Assembly (NCBI GenBank): GCA_963585895.1
Contig: OY757934.1
Location: forward strand, 46,016,555 to 46,080,554
Direction: 5' to 3'
DNA from: Sepioteuthis lessoniana
Taxonomy: Eukaryota; Mollusca; Cephalopoda; Myopsida; Loliginidae
Length of the DNA stretch: 64,000 nt
Positions 10,143 through 21,890 of the stretch are shown here, in pieces. The first letter of the stretch is position 1. Each line of letters starts with the position of its first letter. Both the position numbers and the translations under genes were made by a program. The notes under the pieces were generated by a model that made no database searches, was not told where the DNA came from, and was given only the letters and a program-made list of their open reading frames with translations.

Positions 10143-11420
10143 CTCTGTGCGTGTGGCAGATAAAAGTATCAATAACAGGATAAAACACCGGTTCTAATTT
10201 TTCAAATTCAATGAAAAGTTTGTTGAAAAAAAAACTTCCAAAGCCTTTTCTTGTAAGAAAAAGTTATATTTGTCAGAGCGCAAATATTTTTTGAGAGAAA
10301 ATGAAAATTCAAGTATGAAATGGAGTATTTATTATTAACCTAAATCAAAGTGAACACATTTCGTGTGTATAAAAACGTTTAATTGTGTTTAAACGATTAT
10401 GTTTCTTACAAACAAATTAACAAAAGTAACAAGTCTTTCAACGTAAAAAAAACTAAAGAATCACACTGTAAGGGAGATAACTCACAGCCTTCTTCAACCA
10501 GAAGATAACCACCCTTACGTGTTAATTTAAATTTCAATATTAAACGAAAAATAAATGTAACAGGTGGGTCCAATAAACTGTCTATTTACGGATAAATATA
10601 TATATATATATATAAAACATGAATATTAAATTCTCTTAAAAAGAAAGAAAGCACATACTGCTAAAATTATTGCACTTTAGCGTTCAGTCGAATGACTGAG
10701 CGATTAACCCTAGACAGTGGTCTCTGATAAAGATTTTGGCCAAAAACAACGAACAAAGCAGGAGTACGGATACAAGAAATAATAGAATTCGTTAGAATTC
10801 AAAAATAAAATAGTCTTACAGGTTTAAAAGAGTCCTTTAAAAATGGAAGTCTTCACCACAGTAGAAACACTCAGTTAAACAGCAGCAGCAGCAGCAATTG
10901 TCATTAAGAAAAAATGTATTAGACAAATTTCTGCAATTAGAAATTCTTAGAAAGTTCCTTTATGAAGAGTCTTGTCGGGAAGAACTCCTTCCAGCCTCGT
11001 GTTCAGCATTCATAATTTTTGTGCTCTCGGAATAACAATTCCACGGTGGAAAACTTGAAAGAATTGCTACCGTTCAGCAATTATAAATATCTTCTTTCGA
11101 ATAGGAGACTCAGCAATTGAAAAAGGATACCTGATATAACTCCATCAGGCTCTCAGTCAGCCATTAGAAATTTTCCTTTTCAGAGGAAAATTTCTTCACA
11201 CCAAATGGTTCTCAGCGGTCAAGCGCAGAACTCATTTTTGAGCAGTCTGCTCCCTCCAAAGTTTTACCCCCCAAAAGGCTAAATTTCCTATTTTCGGCTT
11301 CAAAGTCAAAAAACGGTGTTAGTTCCCGTCACGTCACTAATCCCCTTTTTCCGGTGAAGGCGAAAAAAGTCCCGTCAACACAAAACTCCATCATTCAAAA
11401 AAAAAAAAAAAAAATTTCGA
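10143..11420. other. Unidentified block ending in poly(A)
   Basis: No open frame of note. It contains a (CAG)n tract near 10882-10897, a short AT run near 10590 and a run of about 17 A at 11398-11414. Denser, less AT-rich text at 10960-11390 suggests a transposon-derived or untranslated sequence. I do not recognise a family. Confidence 0.4.
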
Positions 11421-12620
11421 CAGTGCCACTACATTGTGGGAAAATATATTTGTGCGTTAAACGTATATGCAGCTGGGTTTTTTTTGGCAGCAAGCAAAAG
11501 TTGTTATAGCAGTAGTAATAAATCTACATAAATAATAACATATTCGTAAAATTTGATATAATTAAACGATGTTAAAATCAAATGCATTCTTGAAACAAAA
11601 GAATGTAGATTTCCATTCAAAGGAATTAAACCGATGGGTAGTTGGGTAGATGCAGAATAAGTCCATACATACTGGAAAAATATTAATTTCTTCCCTATTC
11701 ATAAAATTGAGGTAAGCTCAAAATCAGATTCAAAAGTTGATTACTTACCTATGATTCTAATTGGTTAAAAAAGTATTTTTAAACAATCTGAGAGGGAAAA
11801 TGGTTCTTGAATTATTTTGGTTTTGATCCTTCGAATGTTTTGACAAATCAAATACTGTCGTCTGCAAAGAATCTCAAAGTAATTTTAAAACGAGCGGGAA
11901 TGTACTGATTGGTCAATAAATATAAAAATACAGATATAAGAATAACAACTTTTCGAGTTTATTTTTTTCACAAAAATTTACCTTTTTTAGTATGGAAATC
12001 AATTGAATTTCCATATATATATATATATATATATATAGCCACAGAACAGGAAAGTCTCTCGTATCAAGGTTTCAGGTTAAAAAGTAATTATTTACACCGG
12101 ACTACTTACAAGATGATCTGACTATGCATCCATACAAAATAGATATATTTTCAAGAAAAAGCCTTGTTGATTCGGAACAAGTTACAAACGTCATATCAAA
12201 TTATCTGATTTCTCACCATAAAATTTCGACTTTATATCTCATAACCTCGTTAAATAAGCGTCCGAACGACGCCATTTTGGATCAAATGTTCCCATCAACA
12301 AATGCTCTTAATTTTTTACCGTCCTGTCGCATCCTACCAATGTAAATGTCGTAGGCGGAAATCCAGTACTTTAAGACGGGGAGGTCCGTTATTTTATAAC
12401 GCTTCAACGTGCATGTGCAGTAAAGCAATTACTAGAGTGACAGCTACCGCTGTCGACGAAGTATCTCTCATTTACTTGTCTCAATAAGAAGAAAAGTAGA
12501 TATTATTTCGTTTCCTCATTTCGGGTCAAATCTAAAGCAATGTTTACAAAATCTATCAACAATCCGTACTGGGCGAAAGTAAACTTAGCAAATAATCAAT
12601 CTCTGAATTATCTATTGTTA
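11421..12620. other. No gene recognised
   Basis: AT-rich sequence with an (AT)n tract at about 12014-12037. Short open frames at 11909-12121, 12124-12345 and 12302-12487 show no recognisable domain or biased composition. Confidence 0.6.
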
Positions 12621-12639
12621 TTTCTTAAGATAGAACAAT

Positions 12640-13010
12640 AAAAATTTCTATGTGGGAAAATAAAAAAACAAAACCAAACGTAAAAATTACCTGGGATTTT
12701 GAAATACAAATGGATAAATCAATCCCAACCAGAAAAGCTGACCTAGTGTTGATTAATGAGAAAAAAGGGACATCGTAACGAGTAAATTTAATCGTTCCAG
12801 AAGACCATTGATTGAAAATAGAAAAAGCAAAATGATAGACAAACACTAGGACTTTGCCAGAGAGCTGAAAAAATTCAAAACATGAAAGTGAAGGTTATAC
12901 CAATTGTTGATGGTGTCCTTGAAAGGGTCTTAAAAGGGCCTGGAAAAGAGACCAGAGTAACTGGAGATCAGAAGAAGAATCGAGACTGTTTAGAATACAG
13001 CAAAATTAAA
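12640..13010 (+). pseudogene. R2-like non-LTR retrotransposon, C-terminal fragment
   Basis: Plus-strand translation in shifting frames gives WDFEIQMDKS, RKADLVLINEKKG and, further on, a worn version of the WNMKVTIIPI...GLLKG block. These match the C-terminal domain found in the minus-strand copies at 26186-26930 and 57835-58660. Stops and frameshifts are present. The assignment to an R2/REL-endonuclease-type LINE is from memory of similar polyproteins. Confidence 0.6.
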
Positions 13011-13116
13011 ATCAATTGGAATAGATAGATTTCTAGGGATCTGAAGATATTTGCTATTTCTCAGACCTCAGTAAAAAACACCAGTTATAGCTGATGTGAA
13101 GAACTAGCGAGCAGTA

Positions 13117-13118
<2 letters not shown>

Positions 13119-13187
<69 letters not shown>

Positions 13188-13192
13188 CATGT
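13119..13192. repeat. (CA)n(AT)n(GT)n microsatellite
   Basis: CA repeat, then AT, then GT: a self-complementary compound tract that could fold into a hairpin. Confidence 0.9.
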
Positions 13193-13258
13193 GCCTGTGT
13201 GCATGTGTTAAGATTGCACAGATTCAGTCAACGCAGCTTGGTGACTGTTAGTTTTAGA

Positions 13259-13302
13259 CTTGGTCTGATGATCGCATTGGCGAGAAACTGATAGTCACAA
13301 AG
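13259..13302 (+). ncRNA. Hammerhead-type self-cleaving ribozyme candidate
   Basis: All parts of a type I hammerhead are present in order. CTGATGA (13265-13271) is the first core strand. TCGC/GCGA (13272-13275 with 13280-13283) forms stem II around the loop ATTG. GAAA (13284-13287) is the second core strand. A short stem III pairs ACT with AGT around the triloop GAT, and C at 13296 is the predicted cleavage position (GTC). Stem I pairs CTTGGT (13259-13264) with ACAAAG (13297-13302), with one G/A mismatch. Such ribozymes are known in Penelope-like elements, retrozymes and some SINE-like repeats. The host repeat here is not identified. Confidence 0.65.
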
Positions 13303-13594
13303 CGCCTCTGACTCTGTCAACGCTATCTTCACTTACATATATATGTTCTATCAACGAAAGAGAGCATTCTTTATTTTTGAATATGTAGCAAACTACATGA
13401 TCGATATATAAAAATATATATACATATGAATGTGTGCACACGTGTGTGCGGCGTAGTATTTTTCATATATATTCAAATAGACAATTTCTTTTCAACCACT
13501 TTTGTTGACGGGTTAAAGATAGGAACATTATGCAAGAAGAACGAAATTTTATTGAAATTAATCTAACTCATTTGTAGTTCTACTCTTGTGAAAA

Positions 13595-13718
13595 GAACGA
13601 ACCTCCTTATCTCCCTATTTATCGGTTAAAAAGTACCAATGCTGTTCTTCTACAAGGGTTGCGTTGGCACTAAATAACCCACAAAGGTTGATATGCTATT
13701 CAATAAAAGAAACCGGAA
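13595..13718 (+). repeat. Family A SINE, 3' part
   Basis: It contains CCTTATCTCCCTATTTATCG, CTGTTCTTCTACAAGG and AATAACCCACAAAGGTTGAT, ending in an altered tail (CTATTCAATAAAAGAAACC). The tRNA-like head is absent. Confidence 0.75.
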
Positions 13719-14560
13719 CATCATCTGTAGTTCAAAATGTTAAATGTATGGAAAGAGTTTTTAACAAAAATGAAATTGTTAAATGAAAATCATCCAAGTT
13801 GCATTTTCAATCCGTATAAAAGCTTGTTCATATAACAATATGAGGTATTCAATGGTGCTAAAAACTTATGGAAAACATGCATTCTTTTTTTTTTTTTTTG
13901 TAAAATGTAATTTTCCTTTTTATAAGAATGTAAAAGAGACTTATTGACTTTGAAAGAAATTCAAAATTTAAAAGGTCAGCGAAGGACTAGTACTGACCAA
14001 ACTTTCAAATTATCAAAACAAAAAGTAAGCAGGTTTGGAGTTTTGTCGGTGTATTCACCAATTCTAAATCACGATATCCAGAACTAACTCTTGCCCACCT
14101 ATTAGGGGTAAAATATCGAAGCTTTGGATAGATTAATTAGATCTTTGATTTTTGTTTTGGGTAATAGGAAGAGATATTCACCCATAAGGCATGGGCTGGG
14201 TCCCTTAATTAACCAACTCCCTATATTGTGGTTTGATTTGATGAGCAATTAAAATCTGATACGTGGAAGTAATACTCTTCTCACAAACGTAGATCAGTGC
14301 ATTTGATTGGCTGACCAGTCAAAAAGTTGTAGAAAAATAGGAAATGATCAGTGATTGGTTTGTCAGTAATGTTTGTTCCAAGGGGAATCCTCAATCAAAA
14401 TACATGTTTGTGATTCAGAAAAGAGAAGATATCCGATGTCCATACTGAAGACAGGAGAATAAGAAAATAGACATCTTCAAGAACCTCTCCTGCAAAACCC
14501 CACTCTCCGAACACTTGAGTAAGATAGAAAGACTGCACCAGCCTGATACCTCATTTAAAA
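13719..14560. other. No gene recognised
   Basis: AT-rich, with a poly(T) run near 13886-13900. No long open frame, tRNA-like box or known repeat motif noticed. Confidence 0.6.
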
Positions 14561-14569
14561 AGTGACACA

Positions 14570-14572
<3 letters not shown>

Positions 14573-14623
<51 letters not shown>
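14573..14623. repeat. (AT)n microsatellite
   Basis: About 25 AT dinucleotides. The preceding open frame (Tyr/Ile repeat) is an artefact. Confidence 0.95.
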
Positions 14624-14630
<7 letters not shown>

Positions 14631-15139
14631 ACTCCATTATGTTTCAATAAATTGTTGTCAATTGTTAACAGAGAGTTCTTCTTGTCTCTGAGTTACCAAC
14701 ACACTAGCAACTTGCTTCAACCAACCAAGTTCCTCATAGATTGTGTCATTCTCTCATCTGTAGATCTTTCAAACACAACGTAGGCACACAGAGAGTAAAT
14801 AAATCAACTGGCCAGAAAAGCATGTGGTAGTCACGAAACTAAGGCTACAACCCAGTAATATGATTAGCATAGGATCACATTCAGAATCAAAGAGATTGAA
14901 AAGACCAATTCCCATCGCTATTTGGCATTAGAGCAAAAAGAATGGCAAACTGCCTCATCCATGATTTGAACTTGGATTGCCGAGCCTATTAACTAGGGCA
15001 ATGACCGTAATGCTACAAATGTTCGGTTCTTTCTTTCTTTCTTTCTTTCTTTTACCATGTCAGTGGGGTTTAGAATCTGTTGACTGTATCTCTTGTTCTA
15101 AAAGAACAGGGTGTTCTGCGTATAACACTAAACTTTATC

Positions 15140-15213
15140 AAATGGTGAGGCTCCAGTTCTGGAGAGCTGAGGAGTGTGGAGTTTCCTTTTATTGCCATTA
15201 CTCCCAGATCCAT
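15140..15213 (+). repeat. Family B fragment (diverged)
   Basis: GTGAGGCTCCAGTTCTGGAG and TTATTGCCATTACTCCCAGA match the GGTTCCAGTAATGCTGGAG to CCATCGCTCCCAGG stretch of family B. A related piece occurs at 50713-50780. Confidence 0.5.
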
Positions 15214-15709
15214 AAACAACCAGCATCAGTATTGTGCAAAAATTGGTTTTGGAAGTTAGTTTGAAAAAATGTACTGTACTATAAAAACACGGAATGAAAG
15301 TGTAAAACAAGAAAGAAAATCCATCAATCTATCCATCTATCTTAATCAGCTCTAATCTATCAATCCACTTATCTAAGTTTGGCATCTGTCGATCTGTATG
15401 TGTCCGTCTTTCTGTCTCTATTAACCGCTTCAAATCTGTCCATCTGCAAGCCTCGTAGACATTCGGAGCCATTGAAAACTGGGGGAAAAAAAAACAAGAT
15501 ATATGAATGGAACCTTAAAATCGACGAAACAGAATAATCCACTTCCCGTTATGAGAGCTCCAAACTGCTCAAAACAGGAATAATGATGAGAACAAAACAA
15601 AAGATATCTATACAGGGATTTGCAAATCCCTAGATCACCATAATTGGGTATGGACTCAGAAAATCGTCCCTAGACAGTAGATGACGGGTTAAAATCTACT
15701 ATCAGAAAG

Positions 15710-15715
<6 letters not shown>

Positions 15716-15763
<48 letters not shown>
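15716..15763. repeat. (AG)n microsatellite
   Basis: Pure AG dinucleotides flanked by unrelated AT-rich sequence. Confidence 0.95.
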
Positions 15764-15768
<5 letters not shown>

Positions 15769-16196
15769 GAAAACTATCTTGGTAGAGTGACTTGCCGCCA
15801 TTGTAATCACTTTGTGAGAGTGACGAGGCGGGTAAATTTCAGGGCATTTCCATTTGATGTGTATCAAGGTAGCCATAAATGCTCTTTGATCATTCAGCGT
15901 AAGGTAACAGAAGGTTTTATGTGTATATGTCTATGTGTGTGCATATTTGTCGGTAAGTGTACTGTACTTTTGTGAGTTCTGTTGTTTTCATGTATTATTG
16001 TGCGTACTATGTGTAAATTCGTAAATTTTTTGCGCTTTTGATATGTGTATGTAAGGAATTATAAGAATTTACGTGTGAATAGGAATGTATTTATGTATGC
16101 GTATTTGCGTGTATTCAAAATGAGAGAAAGACAAGATGATTTGTGGATTTTAAACATCTGGGATACATTCCTTGAACATTTCTTTATATATGCACC

Positions 16197-16198
<2 letters not shown>

Positions 16199-16251
<53 letters not shown>

Positions 16252-16690
16252 GAGTGTGTGTGTGTGTGTGTAAGCGTGCGTGTGTGTGTAATATATCTAT
16301 GCATCTTTGAATGTGTATGATGTATTTATCTATCTATCCATATGTATGTATGTATGTATGGTTATAAATGTATTTATGTATGTATGTGTGTATGATCTCT
16401 GTCTATGTGTGTGTATGTGTGTGTATGTGCTTTATATATATATATATACATATATATATAGCAGTGTCTGAGCATGTGATCTATCTATCTAGCTAGCTAG
16501 CTAGCTGTGTGAGAGGTCTATATATTTACCTATCTATCTACGTGTGTGCGATGATCTATCAGAGTTTATTCATATCTCTATAATTGTGTATGTGTGATAT
16601 ATCTATTTATCTTTCCCACTTTTTTCTTTATATATATATATATATATATGTGTGTGCGTGATCTATCTATCTATCTATCTATCTATGTGG
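16199..16690. repeat. Microsatellite cluster
   Basis: (AT)n at 16199-16250, (GT)n to 16290, (TATG)n near 16340-16390, further (AT)n near 16435 and 16630, (GCTA)n near 16488-16505 and (ATCT)n at 16660-16686. The open frames over this stretch are repeat artefacts. Confidence 0.9.
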
Positions 16691-17325
16691 TCTTTACTGT
16701 CAAAGGTATCTTACCAGAGTAAACCCAAATCTTTTCCATTTGTATTACAAAAAACTTCCACCCGGTAGAGAAATCTCTATTTTCTTAACATCCAAATATT
16801 TCGTATAGATTTCATTTTATGTGATAAAAAATGGATGATTGATTTAAAATGATATTTTCATAATTTTTCTCACAAACAAGCCTTTTCAGAAACAAATTCA
16901 TTCATTCAACGAATTTATATATACAACATCTTCACATCGAAACGGACCCAGGATGCACTCTTGTGACATTATACCAACATCCGCTCAGAGAGATATCATC
17001 ATATAAATCCCTGTAGGAGGATCCGGTGCTATCTCAAAACAACCAATAAAATATTGACAGTAAAATTAGTTCCCATCACTGAGTGAGCGAAGAATGAACA
17101 AATGAAGGTTGATCGGTTTAATTTTGAATAATAGATTGGTGTAATCTATTATTGGCATTAAGTGTAGTTAGTTTGAAATGGTGTTGACAATCGTTGGAGG
17201 CCACTTGGTGTAATTGATGTATCAAGATACAGAGGTCATTGAAAAGCTTGGCGTTCACTAGATTCGAGGTCACAAGATCAAATGATTCAAGAAAGGTCGG
17301 AAATTGATAACGTATGTTTTGTCTG
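16691..17325. other. No gene recognised
   Basis: Ordinary AT-rich sequence without an open frame over 60 codons or a recognised repeat. Confidence 0.6.
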
Positions 17326-17329
17326 AAAT

Positions 17330-18620
17330 AGAAAGCCGAAGTGAGCAGTTCGATTTCTACTCTGATCTAAGTGATCTGAATGATTTAATTAATGATATGG
17401 AACAAGAAATAAATCGATTTGCCGATAATGTTAAACTAATTGTTTGATCATTATAGAAACAAACTACACAAATGTACCAACATAAATTAGCATATTGGAA
17501 AGATATAAGATATCAAGATTTTAATATAGAAGTACTATATTTACTATAGTAGTACTCTATGTAATATAGAAGTACTATATAAAAGTAAAGTTGGAGACCA
17601 CAGTAGAGGGTGACACGAAGGCTCACTTTTCGATAGCTACTACACCGAGGTGTAGTGGAGGACGCTACTCCTTCCCCGGGTTGTTCCACTTTACCCTAGA
17701 TATGTACCTTATAATGTTGAGTGTTAAGCAAGGAAGTATCAAGTACCATTTTTAAGTCTTTGGTATGACGTGACCGGGGACTGAACCCTGGTCTCCCGGG
17801 CCATTGGCGAACACCCTACCTACAAGGAAAATGAGCCGCTTAAGTACTATATACTGAATTGTAAAACATTAGAATTAGATTTAGATTAAGCAACATGGAA
17901 ATTAAAAAAAAAAAAACTATGAGGAATGCAATCTAAGGGTTGGCTTCGGTGATACATTAAGAACTGACAATCAGATTTTCTCTATTCTATCGAGGTCAAA
18001 CGAAATGTGTGGCTGGATGGTTAGAAATTTATTTCAAGTAAGGCAAATGTTTTGATAATATATAGAAAATTATAAAGACCTCGAATAGAATACTGTGCTC
18101 TGGTATGGACTCCATTTTATAGACATGGAATAATTGATTGGATGGATAGAAATTTTATTTCAACTAAGATAAATGTTGTTTTAATAATATGTTGAACACT
18201 AATAAAACCTCGTATAGAATACTGTGCTCCGGTCTGGGATCCAGTATTTTATTTCAAGTAAGGCAAATGTTATTTTAAAAACATAAAAACTAAATTATTG
18301 TATAGAATATTGTACTCAGGCCTGGGCTCCAGTATCAAGACATGGAAATTGAAGTATAATATTGAAATTTTGAAAGCATACAAAGAAGAAAGCCAAACCT
18401 AATAACGTATAAAAGATGACTGTTATCTGGAAAGATTAGAGAAATAAGGTTTAATTCAGCGCTTTTTATGATAAAAAATAATGAGAGGTGATCTAATCGA
18501 AACTTTCAAAATTATTAAAGGAATTTCTTATTTTGGTAGACATTTTCCTCATATTTCTGTTCGAACTGGAAATTTACTATCAAGACAGATTTCAAAAACT
18601 AAGTCTACAAAACCAATGGA
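17330..18620 (+). pseudogene. Worn non-LTR retrotransposon (CR1/L2/jockey-like RT C-terminal part)
   Basis: Fragments of a LINE reverse transcriptase are readable in changing frames. NDLINDMEQEINRFAD (about 17378-17430) corresponds to the block around the RT catalytic region, with ADN replacing the usual ADD. A stretch at 18000-18110 matches the usual NxMxGWMxRN...EYC...W block, and 18440-18570 carries RGDLIETFKIIKG-like text followed by an HFPH...R block. The EYC...W block appears about three times (near 18080, 18205 and 18300), so part was locally duplicated. A family C SINE (17583-17825) interrupts it. The exact clade cannot be decided. Confidence 0.6.
17583..17825 (-). repeat. Family C SINE
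   Basis: Begins with AAAGTAAAGTTGGAGACCAC (reverse of the 3' tail) and ends with CCATTGGCGAACACCCTACC (reverse of the tRNA-like head). Reverse box B (GGGGACTGAACCCTGG) is near 17775-17790. A nearly full copy. Confidence 0.85.
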
Positions 18621-18989
18621 TTTTTTCTAATAAAGTTATTTGTTTGATTGTTTTATCGCAGATCAACCCTTGTACGTTATTTAATGTCAAATTCTGGTTA
18701 TACATTGTTGTAGAGCAGCAGCTAGTACTTCATCAGATGGACTGGCTCATAGCCACAAATAACCTACGATTAAGGACTTCGACGGTAGATTAATAAGCTG
18801 ATATTAAGCTGATTAATATTCGGACTGATCTTACTTCGTTTGGCAATTTCAGCATTTTGACCCTCCTCTATTTTTTGTAAGTTCTCTTGTTAATTGTTAG
18901 TAACTTATTGTACTGTTTTTGTATGTATCCGCTCGCACCAGATACTGGTGCTGAAGAAATATATTAAGCACTCATTCTTTTCTGTATAT

Positions 18990-19560
18990 CATTCAACATA
19001 CATATATATCAAATATATATGATTTGTAAACAAAAGGTTTGTGAGTAGCATTTTAAAACGACCCCGAGCTACGATTATGGTGTTTGGTGTGATTTTAAGT
19101 GAGGGCCACATCATGCCACCTCACATCTTCGAAGTCGGCTTGAAAGTCAACACCAAAGTGTACCTGGATGTGCTGAAGAGTGTGGTGATCCCCAGGTGCA
19201 ATCAGGTGGTCGGTGGCAGACCCTGGGTGTAGCAGCAGGACTCGTTGCCGGCCCACAAGTCCTAAGAGACCCAGGCTTGGCTTCAGAAGGAGTGCTACGA
19301 CTTTTTACGCTTCTCTCACTGGACCCCCTCCTCCCCCGATCTGAACCCGCTGGACTACTTCGTTTAGTCATACGTCGAGAACATCACCAACATGACCTCC
19401 CACAACCCCAAAGCCAGCCTGTTCGCCGCCATCCGCTGAATATTCACCGAGCTTCCGCCGGCGCTTGTGGAAAAGGCATGCTCCCAGTTCCGGATCCGTA
19501 TCGAGGCAGTGATTGAGACTGAAGGTGGCTACATTGAATAGATGTTAGCTCTACTACATC
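18990..19560 (+). pseudogene. mariner-family transposase, C-terminal half, with stops
   Basis: The plus strand encodes VFGVILSEGHIMPPHIFEVG, then QQDSLPAHKS, then WTPSSPDLNPLDYFV, then LPPALVEKACSQFRIRIEAV and GGYIE. QQD and SPDLNPLDY hold the second and third acidic residues of the DDE/D catalytic triad typical of mariner/Tc1 transposases. Three in-frame stops interrupt it (after RPWV, at KS*ET and at FV*SY). Base composition is more GC-rich than the surroundings, as expected for a transferred or younger element. N-terminal parts of what looks like the same family are at 30905-31290 and 44870-45525 on the minus strand. Confidence 0.85.
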
Positions 19561-19737
19561 ATCAAGTTATCTGAATTGAGTTTTTCAATAAAAGTTTTAA
19601 AATAAAGCTGTTATGTTGTTTTCTTTAGGACGACAATTTTATCGTTCCACCCAGTATTAATAATTCACCTTAACACCAGTAATTTGTTTGCTCACAGCTA
19701 AATAGTTTCAAGTATTGCCATCTAACAATATTTTTTA

Positions 19738-19915
19738 TTTGCACACAGTCAGATTGTTCTATACCTTTCCCAAGGGTATTAGCTTGAAAGTGAACGTAAT
19801 AGCGCGACTGGAGTTCGAACTCACTAAGATGTTGCAATTTAACATAGAGGGATAAGGGGGTTCATGCCTTTCCCAAGGGTATTAGTTCGGAGTGAACTCG
19901 CCATATAATACTAAT
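19738..19915 (-). repeat. Family A SINE fragments (two pieces)
   Basis: CCTTTCCCAAGGGTATTAGC with GAACGTAATAGCGCGACTGG lies at 19767-19825, and the same core begins again (GGGATAAGGGGGTTCATGCC) at 19849-19905, so the copy is partly duplicated or two insertions abut. Confidence 0.65.
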
Positions 19916-19919
19916 AATT

Positions 19920-20092
19920 AAATTTAACACCAGTAATTTGTTTACATGTAGTTAAATTGTTTCAAGTTCATTTGACCCATAGATGGGACCCTAACCAGTA
20001 CTACCACTCTGGATCAGAGTGGACCTGGATGTAATCTCTGCAGAGATGCTGTCGGCATATTCCACCACCCCAGCCGATTGGGCTATGTGAAT
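19920..20092 (-). repeat. Family B fragment
   Basis: TTTGACCCATAGATGGGACC, GATCAGAGTGGACCTGG and CTCTGCAGAGATGCTGTCGG match family B, with an internal deletion between the last two. Confidence 0.7.
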
Positions 20093-20261
20093 AAAATTTT
20101 GGAATCAAATTGCCCAATCTGATCAAAAAATAGTAACAGTGTTAAAAACTTAAAGATTAAATGGGATGTTTTCAGAAATAATGGTAACGAAAAGAAATTA
20201 AGGGGGCAGCTTTGGGAACTATTGGATGAATTGCTAAACAAAATTTGCTCTGTATATAGAT

Positions 20262-20685
20262 TTGGTTTGGTTTGGTTTTATGGCATATCAACCATTGAGG
20301 GTTATTTAATACCAAATCAATTTCTATACATATAAACACTCCTATTAAAAACAATTCAGTTTAGCATAAGTAGGCAGTTTAAATGTCAAAAACAATTCTA
20401 TTTCAAACAATTCAGTTTAGCATAAGTACACAATTTAGTTCTATCCGACCCATAGATAAGATTCTATCAGGTGCTACCACTCCGGGTCGGAGTGGATCTG
20501 AGAGTGATGGCAATAAAGGGTTACACCTCATTTCGCAAAGCTCTAGCAGTACTGGAGCCTCAACATCTGATTGTTTCGTCTCATATCAAGACACTCGTTG
20601 GAGGAGTCTTATGCTTCTGCAGAGATGCAGTCGGTGTATTTTGCAGCCCCAGCTGACTGGGCCAGTGTGTATAGATACTGTATTG
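20262..20685 (-). repeat. Family B retroposon copy, near full length
   Basis: TTTGGTTTTATGGCATATCA (reverse of the A/B tail) is followed by three CAATTCAGTTTAGCATAAG-type units, GGTGCTACCACTCCGGGTCG, GAGCCTCAACATCTGATTG and CAGCCCCAGCTGACTGGGCC. It is a good reference copy for the family's 5' end. Confidence 0.85.
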
Positions 20686-20865
20686 ATTGTTTATACATTC
20701 TGTACAAAATTTTTTTTTTCAGGCTGATTTGAGAAGATTGTGAAAAGGGGAGATGCTCAAGGAGGTATTGCAAACAAATAATGAATAATAACTGGCTCCC
20801 CATAGTTGTAAATGGATGATGTAAAATGGAGGTCGCTATGAATAAATAAAATCAGTGCACAAATC

Positions 20866-21334
20866 TCTTCATCAGATTTCCAGTTCTATAGCCTATTTTT
20901 CAGGTTCTTGGAGATCGTTCCTAGTACTCCACCTCTTATTGACATCACTGTCACGTTCATGTACCATAATTTTTCTATCTTTCTGGTATTTCACTAGTTT
21001 TTGCTTTCTTTTATTTTCACTCAACGTTCTGCTGGAATGGTGAAGTCCACAAGATGAGAAGTTCTTTTTTTTGTTAATCGAAACAATGTCAGCTCATGTG
21101 GCCGTAATAAGGTGATCTGTTTGTATTTCATAACCCCTAATAATTTTGTGAGTCTAATTTTTCAAGATACATTTTGGTCTGTGTATATACCATATGTCTT
21201 GGGTCAGAGTTTAGCCACTTGCACAATTATCAGTCAAAAGCCATTCTCACCCTGTCATGTCCGTTGTTAGATTTCTCACAGTTTTCCATATTCTCTGTGG
21301 TTTACTGTTCCTCTAACCCTCTATCCCTCCTTCC

Positions 21335-21369
<35 letters not shown>

Positions 21370-21530
21370 GTCTAAACTTCGTATTTTCTTGAATCAAAAT
21401 CTGGCTTTTATATTACAAGTTCGTTTAGAATTATCTTCGGCTGCTATAATAGTGATTCTGCTTCTCTTTTCAAGTTTCCTCCACTTTGCCATCTCGTGTA
21501 CAGTTATTACTTTTTTCTCATTTGAAAGTT
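20866..21530 (-). pseudogene. R2-like LINE, C-terminal/3' fragment 1
   Basis: The nucleotide text follows that of 26210-26760 in order: TCGTTCCTAGTACTCC, ATCACTGTCACGTTCATGTA, TGCTGGAATGGTGAAGTCC, then a diverged WDF region near 21150. It is heavily mutated and joins fragment 2, whose 3' end begins about 21531. Confidence 0.6.
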
Positions 21531-21799
21531 CTTCACACCAGCATTAGCTGGTGGTTTTCCACTAGAATGTGAGTGATAGCAAGTCTCAAATTTCCAGGAC
21601 TTTCCTTAGTATTCTAGCCGATCTCAATAGTACTGCAGTTTGGATGGTCTCCACTCGTCCTCTAATTTCCAAGTCCTCCAGTCTCTGTACCAACCCTTTC
21701 GTGACTGTACCGAGCGTTCCAATTACAATTGGTGTCACCGTGACGTTCATCTTCCATAGTTTTTTCAGTTCTCTGGCAAGGTCTGTCTTTTCCTATCCT

Positions 21800-21803
<4 letters not shown>
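21531..21803 (-). pseudogene. R2-like LINE, 3' fragment 2
   Basis: It starts at the 3' side with CACACCAGCATTAGCTGGTG, a small hairpin that recurs at the same place in the copy at 57848. The minus strand then encodes the C-terminal block equivalent to LLKGLGDLEIRGRVETI and KLWNMKVT. It stops at an (ATT)n run that is the tail of the next copy. Confidence 0.7.
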
Positions 21804-21849
<46 letters not shown>

Positions 21850-21890
21850 TACTCCTTGAGAGTTTTTCACATCAGTTTTAGCTGATGGTC
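21797..21890 (-). pseudogene. R2-like LINE 3' end with (AAT)n tail, split by the RTE insertion
   Basis: (ATT)n at 21804-21850 is the 3' tail read in reverse. CACATCAGTTTTAGCTGATG is the 3' hairpin. The body of this copy resumes at 26187 on the other side of the RTE element, so the two parts are one LINE copy. Confidence 0.65.
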
